A stretch of DNA of 64,000 bases. Source: Chloroflexota bacterium. GTDB lineage: Bacteria; Chloroflexota; Limnocylindria; Limnocylindrales; CSP1-4. Position 1 is the first letter of the stretch; each line of letters opens with the position of its first letter. This document shows, piece by piece, positions 32,774-40,117 of the stretch. The position numbers were made by a program, and so were the translations under genes. The notes beneath the pieces were generated by a model. It had not been told where the DNA came from, made no database searches, and saw only the letters and a list, made by a program, of their open reading frames with translations. Location of the stretch: NCBI GenBank assembly GCA_015478725.1, contig JADMIG010000014.1, positions 1 to 64,000 on the forward strand. Reading direction: 5' to 3'.

Positions 32774-34117
32774 ATGGCCATCCACGCCGCCCGACGGGCG
32801 TCCCGCGTCTCGCTGCCGCTCATCGGGGCGTTCGTCATCGGCGCCATCGTCTATGGCGGGCTCTACACGTACCCGGCCCTGTCAGTCGCGTTCGCGGCGG
32901 ACTTCGGGATTGGTCGGACGCTCGCGGTCACCCCGTGGACGATGTTCCTCATCGTCACCGCCGTGGCGAGCCCGTTCCTCGGCCGCGCCTTCGACGAGTT
33001 CGCCGACCGGGATCTCCTCACCGCGGCGATGGTCCTCAACGCCGCCGGCTGGCTCGTCGTCTACCTCGCGCCGGACATCTCGATCGTGATCCTCGCCTAT
33101 GCGGCCCTCCACGCGATCGGCCTCCAGCTCGCCTTCATCGGCATCTCCACCGCGGTCGCCCGTCGCTACGCGGGCATCTCCGGGCTCGCCCTCGGGGTCG
33201 CGTATGCGGGGCCGGGCATCGGGGTCGCCGTCGCCCTGCCGGTCGCCGCCGGGATCATCGCCACGGCCGGCTGGCGAGCGACCTCGCTCGTCTTCCTCGG
33301 CGCCTCGCTCGTGGGAGTCGCGTTCGTGTGGCTCATGACGAGCGGGCCGTCCATCGTCGTCCCCGCGAGGCGCCCGGTCCATGAGGGACGTTCCAGCGGG
33401 CGCGAGGAGTCGCCCACCCGGGCGGCGGAATCGGCGATCGCGTCGCGCGCGTCGGGGCTCCACGAGACCGCGGCCCCGGGCGCCGTCGCCGCGGGACTCG
33501 AGCCGCTGCCGGTGGGGAGCGGCGACGGTCGCCACAGCGTCAGGCGCGCCGTGCGCACGCGGCGGTTCCTCGTCCTCTTCATCGGGGCGGCCGCGATCGG
33601 GGCGTTCGACGAGGGCGTCCTCCAGGCGTTCCTGCCGAACGCCGTGCGGAATGGGATGTCCGCGGAGCTGGCGGCCTTCGCCCTCGGATTCCAGTCGCTC
33701 GCCTACGTCGTCGGTCAGCTCGTCGGCGGCTGGCTCTCCGACCGCGTCGGCCGGCGGGGGGTGGGCATCGGATCGGCGGTCGTGGTCCTCGGCGGCGCCG
33801 TCGCCGCCATCGGTCTCGCGTCCGTCTCGCCCGGGCTCGCCATCGCCGGCCTCGCCGCCCACGGGGTCGGGACCGGGGCGACGATCGCCGTCCGTTCGGC
33901 GGCCTTCCACGACGTCTTCGGCGGACCGAACTTCGGGACGATCTTCGGGTTGCTCGCGGTGGCGTACCCCATCGGGGGCACGATCGCCGTCTACGTCGGC
34001 GCGCTCGGACTCGACCGTCTCGGGTCGTACGCCGTCCTCATCCCGGTCATCGTCGCGGCAGTCGCGACGTGGTCGGCCGCTCTGTGGATCGCCGGCCCTC
34101 GCCGCCGAGCCCGCTGA
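32774..34117 (+). CDS. MFS transporter
   Basis: 447-residue membrane protein with 12 hydrophobic helices in two halves, separated by an Arg/Ser/Ala-rich cytoplasmic loop of about 70 residues (around residue 205-270). The MFS motif A region in the second half reads GGWLSDRVGRRGVG; the first half has FLGRAFDEFADRDLL. Resembles the OFA/monocarboxylate-type branch; substrate unknown. ATG 32774 is preferred over the upstream in-frame start at 32717 because TAGGAT lies 8 nt before it. Confidence 0.85.
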   Translation: MAIHAARRASRVSLPLIGAFVIGAIVYGGLYTYPALSVAFAADFGIGRTLAVTPWTMFLIVTAVASPFLGRAFDEFADRDLLTAAMVLNAAGWLVVYLAPDISIVILAYAALHAIGLQLAFIGISTAVARRYAGISGLALGVAYAGPGIGVAVALPVAAGIIATAGWRATSLVFLGASLVGVAFVWLMTSGPSIVVPARRPVHEGRSSGREESPTRAAESAIASRASGLHETAAPGAVAAGLEPLPVGSGDGRHSVRRAVRTRRFLVLFIGAAAIGAFDEGVLQAFLPNAVRNGMSAELAAFALGFQSLAYVVGQLVGGWLSDRVGRRGVGIGSAVVVLGGAVAAIGLASVSPGLAIAGLAAHGVGTGATIAVRSAAFHDVFGGPNFGTIFGLLAVAYPIGGTIAVYVGALGLDRLGSYAVLIPVIVAAVATWSAALWIAGPRRRAR

Positions 34118-34173
34118 GCGATCAGCCGGGAGCCTGGACTCCCATCTCGACCTCTGGCCAGGCCCCGCTCGAC

Positions 34174-34317
34174 TCAGCCATCGGTCCGCCGGACGAGCAC
34201 ATCGAACTTCTGGCTCGTCGGCTCCCACGCGAGCTCGACCCGGACGCTCGGGTCATGCCGCGTCGCGTCCAGGCGCTCGACGATCGCCTCGCCGAACTGC
34301 AGGCCCGCGAGACTCAC
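34174..34317 (-). CDS. Small hypothetical protein
   Basis: A 47-residue frame from GTG 34317 (start MSLAGLQFGEAIVERL, end VLVRRTDG) with codon use like the neighbouring genes and a sensible amphipathic start and beta-like end. No family recognised and no ribosome site. It lies in the 337-bp space between the convergent MFS and methylglyoxal synthase genes. A short GCTGA-GCGA-TCAGC hairpin at 34113-34126 ends the MFS side. Confidence 0.35.
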   Translation of the reverse strand: MSLAGLQFGEAIVERLDATRHDPSVRVELAWEPTSQKFDVLVRRTDG

Positions 34318-34454
34318 CGTCCGCTCGGCGCGTCAACACCACCTCAACGACTCGGATCCCGGAGAGGTGTCTGGTGGTGCGGGCTGCCCCGGCCGTGCCT
34401 CTGCCTCCTGGCGCCCTGCCCCAGCGCGCCCTCGGTCGCCCCGCTCCTGCCCGC

Positions 34455-34910
34455 CTACTCCGGTCGCGAATACCGATCGATGTAGGCGTTGTAGTCCGGC
34501 GTCTGCCGTTCGTAGCCACTCGTCATGAGGGGCGACGAGATGACGAAGTCGGCCGTCGCTCGATTGCACGCGACCGGGATGTTCCAGACGACGGCCAGGC
34601 GGAGGAGCGCCTTCACGTCGGGATCGTGCGGCTGCGGCTCGAGGGGATCCCAGAAGAAGATGAGAAGGTCGATGCCGCCTTCGGCGATGAGCGCTCCGAG
34701 CTGCTGATCTCCGCCGAGCGGTCCGCTCTGGAGTTTGACGATGCCGATGCCGAGTTCGTCCTCGAGGAGCGTCCCGGTGGTGCCGGTGGCCACCAGGTCG
34801 TGCCGCACGAGCGTGAGACGGTTGTACTTCGCCCATTCGATGATGTCGGTCTTCTTGTTGTCGTGGGCCACGAGGCCGATCGTCTGTCGCCGCCCCGGAA
34901 CGTCGTCCAT
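34455..34910 (-). CDS. mgsA: Methylglyoxal synthase
   Basis: 151-residue cytoplasmic enzyme converting dihydroxyacetone phosphate to methylglyoxal and phosphate, a bypass of lower glycolysis under phosphate limitation. Motifs: [12 protein letters not shown] (phosphate loop), [12 protein letters not shown] with a catalytic Asp, and [17 protein letters not shown] with the conserved His and Asp. ATG 34910 is preceded by AAGGAGAGG. Length is typical. Confidence 0.93.
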   Translation of the reverse strand: MDDVPGRRQTIGLVAHDNKKTDIIEWAKYNRLTLVRHDLVATGTTGTLLEDELGIGIVKLQSGPLGGDQQLGALIAEGGIDLLIFFWDPLEPQPHDPDVKALLRLAVVWNIPVACNRATADFVISSPLMTSGYERQTPDYNAYIDRYSRPE

Positions 34911-34949
34911 CGTGCCGTGCCTCTCCTTCGTTCCGCGGGCGGCCCACAT

Positions 34950-35445
34950 GCGCGAGGGCTCCGCCTGCCCGTCGCCGTCACTCGTCCGGCCCTGGCCGCC
35001 GTTCGACCTCGCCGCATCTTCGCTCTCGCTGCGTGCGCCGGCCTGATGTTCTCACGGGTCGCAGCGTCGGCCCGTGCCGGGCCTTGGCGCTCATGCGCTC
35101 GCGTGGCCGGCGTGGCCGGCGTGGCTCGGCGTGGCCGGCGAGCCTCGCCCAGCGTTCCATCCGACGCTGGAAGGGATCGGCGTGGCCGGCGTGGCTCGCC
35201 CAGGGTTCCAACCGACGCTGGAGACTGGCCGCGAGCGATCGGCCGTGCCCTGTCTGCGGCAGTTCGCTCGCCCAGCGTTCCATCCGAGGGATGACGCCCA
35301 TCGTCGGCACGCACGACGGACCGGTCGCGCAGCCGTCCAAAGGCGTCGTGCGCCGGTTGGATCGTCCGGCGTTCCGGCCCCGGCGTTCCGGCCCCGAGGT
35401 TCCCGGCGTCCCGGGCTCGCCCGGCGTTCCCGGCCATCCGGCGCC
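34950..35445. repeat. Repeat-rich non-coding region
   Basis: About 500 bp without a supportable gene. It contains GTGGCCGGC units (around 35101-35140 and 35180-35200) and three imperfect copies of CTCGCCCAGCGTTCCATCCG (35144, 35196 and 35267 onwards). The first and second copies continue into CGCTGGA and so form a CCAGCG...CGCTGG palindrome. CCCCGGCGTTCCGG-type repeats occupy 35370-35440. The spacing is irregular and the copies differ, so it is not a CRISPR array. Confidence 0.6.
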
Positions 35446-35670
35446 TCAGTGATCGCTGGAGGGATGCGCCCGCTCCCGCACGAGCGAGAGGGCGAGCACC
35501 GGACAGACCTCGACCGCTCGCCGGGCGAGCGGCACGAGCCGGTGCGGGATCGGCCCCGATCGGAAGATCGGATAACCCCAGTCGTCGAGCGCGATGTGCT
35601 CGGGCAGGAGCTCGGCACACATGCCGTAGCCGTCGCAGCGGATGCGGTCGATGCGAAGGACGTCGCCCAT
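35446..35670 (-). CDS. Small single-cluster ferredoxin
   Basis: 74 residues. Ligand pattern CDGYGMC with a later CP (EVCPVLAL) fits the [3Fe-4S]/[4Fe-4S] ferredoxins that serve cytochrome P450s and other oxidoreductases; the middle position holds Gly-Tyr-Gly rather than a second Cys, so a [3Fe-4S] cluster is likely. Last gene of the five-gene redox operon, 1 nt after the NuoF-like gene, and a probable electron partner of it. Confidence 0.85.
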   Translation of the reverse strand: MGDVLRIDRIRCDGYGMCAELLPEHIALDDWGYPIFRSGPIPHRLVPLARRAVEVCPVLALSLVRERAHPSSDH

Positions 35671-35671
35671 C

Positions 35672-36919
35672 TCAGACACGCCTCGCTGCCGCCGTCGGCC
35701 GTGAGCAGCCGTGCGTCCGCTCGTGGAGGGCGAACTCGTCGGCGAAGACGCGGAGACCGCTCTGGAGGAGGCCCGCCGCCCCATCCGGGTGGTGGCAGGC
35801 GCCGCGGCCGGCGATCTGACCGGCCCAGCGCGTGACATCGGCGAGGTCGCCGTCGTGGTGGGCTCCGGTCGCGAGCCGGCGAAGGGCCCCGGAGATGGCG
35901 CCGAGTCCGAAGATGCACGGGCCGCACTGGCGGGCGCTCTCGCCCGCCATGTACTCCATGATCCGGGACGTCGCCCACACGCCACATGCGTCCGCGGGCA
36001 GGAAGGCGACCATCCCGCAGCCGAAGCCGAGGCCGCGTGACGAGAGCGACGCAGGGTCGAGGGGCTCGTCCCAGCGACCCTCGGTCGCTGCCCAGCCGCC
36101 GAAGTACCCGCCGAGGAGCACCGCGTCCGTCGCTGCGGTCAGGCCGCCGGCCGCGTCGACGAGCTCGCGGAGCGTCGTCCCGTATTCGATCTCCCGGACG
36201 CCCGTCCCGGCAACGGGTCCGGTGACGGTCACGAGCGCGGTCCCGGGGGTCAGATCGCGGCCCGTGGCGCGAAACCACTCGTCGCCATGGCGGGCGATGA
36301 GCGCGGCGGCCGCAAGGCTCTCGACGTTCTGGATGAGCGTCGGCCGCCCGCCGAGCCCTCGTTCGTGCGGACGCGGTGGGACGGCCATGGGGCGGGCGTC
36401 GCGAGCCTCGAGGTAGTGGACCATCGCCGACGACTCGCCGGCGATGTATCCCATGGGTGCCTCGACGATCCGGAGCGGCGGTCCGCCGCCGAGAGGTCGT
36501 TCCGCGACGGCCCGCACGAGCGCGTCGACCGCCGCCCGGTGCTCCATCCCGACGTAGAGGACGACGTCGTCCGCCCCGACGGCGGCTGCGGCGAGGATCG
36601 CCCCGTCAATGACGAGATGCGGGCGCAGGGTCATGAGCGAGCGATCCTTTGCGCTCCGTGGCTCACCCTCCGCCCCGTTCGCGACGACCGCCGCTCGACC
36701 GCCCGATCGCGCCCCGACGCTTCGCCACTTCCTGCCGACCGGGAACCCCGCGCCACCTCGGCCGAGGAGTCCGCTGCGCTCGATCGTGTCGATGAGGCCG
36801 TTGCGGGCGTCGGCGATCGGCAACGGCCCGAGGCGCGCTCGATGCTCGGCGAACGACTCCGCACCGGCGCTGAACTGCGGTCCGGCGAGCAGGCGATCCG
36901 CCGTCGCTGCGGGCGCCAT
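35672..36919 (-). CDS. NuoF-like NAD(P)H-binding flavoprotein
   Basis: 415 residues related to the 51-kDa subunit of complex I: FMN loop GRGGAGFPVGRKW, NGAEGEPRSAKDR, GYIAGESSAMVHYLEA, RPTLIQNVESLA and an SLBB-type segment. The [4Fe-4S] ligand motif reads ESARQCGPCIFG; compared with ESCGQCVPCRVG of the other NuoF in this window, the first Cys is Ala. The distal Cys is in GRGACHHPDG, which adds two His. So one ligand is lost or replaced and the cluster may be [3Fe-4S] or His-ligated. No NuoE partner is fused or adjacent. It would oxidise NAD(P)H and feed the ferredoxin or the membrane haem protein encoded next to it. Confidence 0.85.
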   Translation of the reverse strand: MAPAATADRLLAGPQFSAGAESFAEHRARLGPLPIADARNGLIDTIERSGLLGRGGAGFPVGRKWRSVGARSGGRAAVVANGAEGEPRSAKDRSLMTLRPHLVIDGAILAAAAVGADDVVLYVGMEHRAAVDALVRAVAERPLGGGPPLRIVEAPMGYIAGESSAMVHYLEARDARPMAVPPRPHERGLGGRPTLIQNVESLAAAALIARHGDEWFRATGRDLTPGTALVTVTGPVAGTGVREIEYGTTLRELVDAAGGLTAATDAVLLGGYFGGWAATEGRWDEPLDPASLSSRGLGFGCGMVAFLPADACGVWATSRIMEYMAGESARQCGPCIFGLGAISGALRRLATGAHHDGDLADVTRWAGQIAGRGACHHPDGAAGLLQSGLRVFADEFALHERTHGCSRPTAAARRV

Positions 36920-36921
36920 CG

Positions 36922-37500
36922 TCAGCGATCCCGTCGCTGGGTCGGAGGCAGTGCCGCGTCGATCTCCGTCCGCAGCGCAGCGGTCGCCTGCGTCCGCCAG
37001 GCGAGCGCGCCGACGACGGCCGCCACGCAGGTGCCGTTGAGCAGCCATGCCCACAGGGCGCCGCTGTCGCTGCCGGTGCCGAGCCCGTGCGCGATGGCGA
37101 TCGGCCACGCCCCGTACGAGAGCCAGTGGATCGCCCGCCACGTTCGGTGCCCGAGGTGCGTTCGCAGGAGGCTCGTGAGGATGATCGCGGCGACGAGGTA
37201 CATGGCGACGACGCCAAGGCCGAGCCAGAACTGGCGGTACGGCGACGAGAACGGGATGAGGGCTGCCGCCAGGCCGAGCGAGGTGAACGGATCGAGGACG
37301 GCGATGAGGATGTGGATGGCGAGGAACACCACCGCGAGGAGGGCGACATTGCGGTGGAATTCGGCGGTGAGGAATCGAGGCCAGCCAGGCCGGCCCCACC
37401 GGGCGACGGTGAGGATGCCGAGGCAGACGACGACGGTGAGGAGGATCTGCGAGACCATCCCGGCACCGCGGGTCGCGTACCACAGGATGCTCGCGCTCAT
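36922..37500 (-). CDS. Ferric-reductase-like bis-haem membrane protein
   Basis: 192 residues with about five or six membrane helices. Two helices each carry a His pair 13-15 residues apart (FHRNVALLAVVFLAIH and IHWLSYGAWPIAIAH), the arrangement that holds two stacked b haems in ferric reductases and MsrQ. It lacks the FAD/NAD domain of full ferric reductases, so electrons must come from a partner, presumably the NuoF-like protein and ferredoxin. ATG 37500 overlaps the apbE stop by ATGA. Confidence 0.85.
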   Translation of the reverse strand: MSASILWYATRGAGMVSQILLTVVVCLGILTVARWGRPGWPRFLTAEFHRNVALLAVVFLAIHILIAVLDPFTSLGLAAALIPFSSPYRQFWLGLGVVAMYLVAAIILTSLLRTHLGHRTWRAIHWLSYGAWPIAIAHGLGTGSDSGALWAWLLNGTCVAAVVGALAWRTQATAALRTEIDAALPPTQRRDR

Positions 37501-38543
37501 CGAGCTGGCTCGGCCCTCGCCGGGGCGTCGGCCCTCGCCGGGGCGTCGGTCGTCGGCGGGGCGTCGGTCGTCGGCGGGGCGTCGGTCGTCGGCGGGGCGA
37601 TCGTCGCTGCCGGGGATCGCTCGATCGGTGCCGCCGGCCAACCGCCGACGCGGACGATCTCCCCCTCCGCGGAGACGAGTCGGGCGGGCAGGTCGAGCGC
37701 CTCGAGCCAGGCGATCGCCGATGCGCCGCGGATGATCGACGCGGTCGCGGCGATGTTCGCGTCGACGCACGTCGCGGCGATGACCGAGGCCGTCCGCCAG
37801 GGGCTGTCCGCCGGCGCACCGGTCCGCGGGTCGATGAGATGGTGGGCCGCGACGTCGCCGCGGATCCATCGTCGGACGGTCGTGCCGGACGTCGCGACGG
37901 CGCCACCCGAGATCGCGATCACCTCCCCGTCCGCATCGATGGGAGTCGAGCTATCCTCGGCGACGAGGATCCGCCAGCCACCCTCCGGTGCCGAGCCGGC
38001 CGTCGCGATGTCGCCACCAAGGCTCACGAGGACGCCGCCGGCCTGGCCGCTCTCGAGCGCGACCGCTGCGGCGAGGTCGGAGGCGAGCGCCTTGCCGACC
38101 GACCCGAGGTCGAGCTCAACGCCAGCCGAAAGACGGACCTCCCGCGTCCGGGAGTCGAAGTGGATCGCCTGCCAGCCCGGGACCGGCTCGAGCCGGATGT
38201 GGAGCGGCTCGGAGCGCTGGCCGAGGCGGCTGAAGTCGTCGTCGTAGCCGGCCATGCGCATCGCGCGCCCGACCGTCGGATCCACCAGGCCGTCGCTGAG
38301 GCGTCCCGCCCGGATGCTCGACTCGATCGCCTGGGCGAACAGCCGGCTCGCGACGAATGGCCGGCCGGCCGCCGCATTGAGCCGGCTGAGCTCGCTGTCC
38401 GATCGGAATCGGCTGTATGCGAGATCCACCTCGTCGAGCAACGCGGCAACGGCGGATCGGGCGCGGGCGAGGTCTCCCTCGAGGACGAGAAGGTGGGCGT
38501 TCGTACCGAGTGCCCGCCAGGTCGCCGTGGTCACGTCGCTCAT
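37497..38543 (-). CDS. apbE: FAD:protein FMN transferase (ApbE)
   Basis: 348 residues; ApbE links FMN covalently to Thr of exported redox proteins. Motifs: MGTNAHLLV-like start (RALGTNAHLLVLEG), SRFRSDSELSRLN, GLVDPTVG, LDLGSVGKALASD, GGDIATAG and HHLIDPRTGAPAD with the metal site. No export signal is clear. The C-terminal 35 residues are a repetitive Ala/Pro/Thr/Asp tail (APPTTD three times, then APARAD) encoded by an 18-bp tandem repeat and are not part of the enzyme. It overlaps both neighbours by ATGA. No known flavinylation target with an FMN-binding domain lies in the window. Confidence 0.9.
   Translation of the reverse strand: MSDVTTATWRALGTNAHLLVLEGDLARARSAVAALLDEVDLAYSRFRSDSELSRLNAAAGRPFVASRLFAQAIESSIRAGRLSDGLVDPTVGRAMRMAGYDDDFSRLGQRSEPLHIRLEPVPGWQAIHFDSRTREVRLSAGVELDLGSVGKALASDLAAAVALESGQAGGVLVSLGGDIATAGSAPEGGWRILVAEDSSTPIDADGEVIAISGGAVATSGTTVRRWIRGDVAAHHLIDPRTGAPADSPWRTASVIAATCVDANIAATASIIRGASAIAWLEALDLPARLVSAEGEIVRVGGWPAAPIERSPAATIAPPTTDAPPTTDAPPTTDAPARADAPARAEPAR
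37513..37602. repeat. 18-bp tandem repeat at the 3' end of apbE
   Basis: Five units of 18 bp: two of GCCCTCGCCGGGGCGTCG, two of GTCGTCGGCGGGGCGTCG and one ending GATC. They encode the APARAD and APPTTD repeats at the ApbE C-terminus. Copy number could vary without shifting the frame. Confidence 0.75.
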
Positions 38544-38920
38544 GACACCCCGGTGGTCACCTGCGCCGGTGCCGCGATGTTCGTCGCGGTCGTCGTCGAG
38601 GGTCTCAGGGTAGCGGACGGTGTCAGCGCCGCGGCAGCGGACCGCGCGATCGCGGAACCGTCGTCGCCGCCGTTGCTGTCGTCGCCGCCGCTCAGGACGC
38701 CGAAGAGCGTGCCGCTGACGGACGTGACCCCGGCGGCGGAGCGTGCAGTCGTACCGGTCGACGCCGTCGCCGCGTGGGAGCCGGGATTGGTGATCGCGGC
38801 GAGCGAGCCGAAGCCGATGACGGCCGCAAGGCTCGCGAGCGCGGTTCCTGTGGTGGCGCTGCGCAACCGGGCGAGGGCCCGATCGCGATCGATCGTCGTG
38901 TGGCGGGTCGCGGTGTTCAT
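38540..38920 (-). CDS. Small exported protein heading the redox operon
   Basis: 126 residues: short charged cytoplasmic start (DRDRALARLRSATTG), one hydrophobic helix (about 25-45), then an extracytoplasmic Ser/Thr/Ala-rich tail with an acidic Gly-rich patch (GGDDSNGGDDGS). No family recognised. Position as first gene, translationally coupled to apbE by ATGA, suggests it could be the ApbE substrate. The tail holds SVSGTLFG (Thr71), which resembles but does not equal the SGAT flavinylation motif of NqrC and RnfG. That role is inference. Confidence 0.65.
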   Translation of the reverse strand: MNTATRHTTIDRDRALARLRSATTGTALASLAAVIGFGSLAAITNPGSHAATASTGTTARSAAGVTSVSGTLFGVLSGGDDSNGGDDGSAIARSAAAALTPSATLRPSTTTATNIAAPAQVTTGVS

Positions 38921-39004
38921 GCCCGAAGTCTCGGGCGTCGCACCTTTCGGTCCGATTACGTGCCCCTGGCGTGGCGCCCGCACGCCCCGAACGGCCACCC
39001 CGGG

Positions 39005-39010
39005 TACAGT
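39005..39010 (+). promoter_or_regulatory. -10 box of the kelch-like lipoprotein gene
   Basis: TACAGT lies 6 nt before GTG 39017 with no ribosome binding site. The start is further supported by the signal peptide that begins there. Confidence 0.45.
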
Positions 39011-39016
39011 GGCGCC

Positions 39017-40114
39017 GTGACGGCGGACTCCACGATTAGGCGCGCGCTCGCGGCACTCCTCACGGCGACGGTCGTCGTCGCCGGCTGCGGTTCGTCGACC
39101 CCATCCACCGGATCGATGCTCCCGAGCACGGCATCGAGCGGTCCGCTCGCCTCGTCGGCCGCGATCGCCAGTCCCGGCCCGGGCGGATCCGCCGCCGGAA
39201 GCCCCGGATCGACGGGCGCCACCACTGCTCGACCATCGTCGCCCGCGACCGCCACGCCCGTCCCGCTTCGTCCGGTCGTCGTCTCGATCGCGCCGTTCCG
39301 GCTGCCGCAGGCACTCAGTCGGAGCGTCGCGGTCGCGCTCGGCGGCGCGACCCTCATCTGCGGCGGTTTCACGGCAAGCGGGACGACCACCGGCGACGTG
39401 CTCCTGTTCGACCCGGCGGGGCGGCTCGTGACCCGGATCGGGCGCCTCGCTGCCCCCGTCCACGATGCGGCCGGGACGACCGTCGGCTCGCGTGCCTTCG
39501 TCTTCGGGGGAGGATCGGTCCTGCCGGAGACGACCGTCCAGCTCGTCGATCCCCTCGGCGGCTCCCGAGTCGTGGGCCGATTGCCGTTGCCGCGGGCGGA
39601 TCTCGCCGCGGTCGTCGTCGGGGGCCAGGCGATCGTCGTCGGCGGTGGAACCTCCGCCGGTCCCGATCGAGCCGTGCTCGCCACGACGGACGGAATCCAC
39701 TTCCGGCGCATCGCGACGCTTGCGGTCGGCGTCCGCTATCCGGCGGTCGCGGTGAGCGGCGGCCGCGTCTTCGTCATCGGCGGTGCGACGCTGGCAGGCG
39801 ACGTCGCCACGATCCAGTCGATCGACCCCGCGACGGGGACCGTCCGGGTCGTCGGGCATCTGCCGTTCGCTCTGTCCCACGCCGTCGCTCTCGTCGTCGG
39901 CGGGGAGCTGCTCATCGCCGGCGGGCGCCGCGCCGACGCCCCCCTGCGGACCCTCTTCGCCCTGGATCCGGGACGCGGGGTCGTCCGCGAGATCGGGCAG
40001 CTCCCATACCGCGTCTCGGACGCCGCGGCGATCGTCGTCGGCGGGGTCGGCTACATCGTCGGCGGCGAGGCGGCCACCCAGCTCGCCACGATCATCGCGA
40101 TCCGCCCCGGCTGA
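39017..40114 (+). CDS. Kelch-type beta-propeller lipoprotein
   Basis: 365 residues. Signal peptide with lipobox VVVAGC, a Ser/Ala/Pro/Gly linker to about residue 90, then six or so kelch-like repeats with paired glycines followed by hydrophobic strands (LICGGFTAS, AFVFGGGSVL, AIVVGGGTSAG, VFVIGGATLAG, LLIAGGRRAD, GYIVGGEAA). Exported and membrane-anchored; a binding role is likely, with no catalytic motif visible. It is convergent with the PQQ-like lipoprotein gene, 3 nt away. Confidence 0.82.
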   Translation: MTADSTIRRALAALLTATVVVAGCGSSTPSTGSMLPSTASSGPLASSAAIASPGPGGSAAGSPGSTGATTARPSSPATATPVPLRPVVVSIAPFRLPQALSRSVAVALGGATLICGGFTASGTTTGDVLLFDPAGRLVTRIGRLAAPVHDAAGTTVGSRAFVFGGGSVLPETTVQLVDPLGGSRVVGRLPLPRADLAAVVVGGQAIVVGGGTSAGPDRAVLATTDGIHFRRIATLAVGVRYPAVAVSGGRVFVIGGATLAGDVATIQSIDPATGTVRVVGHLPFALSHAVALVVGGELLIAGGRRADAPLRTLFALDPGRGVVREIGQLPYRVSDAAAIVVGGVGYIVGGEAATQLATIIAIRPG

Positions 40115-40117
40115 CCC

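Noticed and set aside
35144-35292. CRISPR-like repeats
   Set aside because: Only three diverged copies with uneven spacing and no cas genes.
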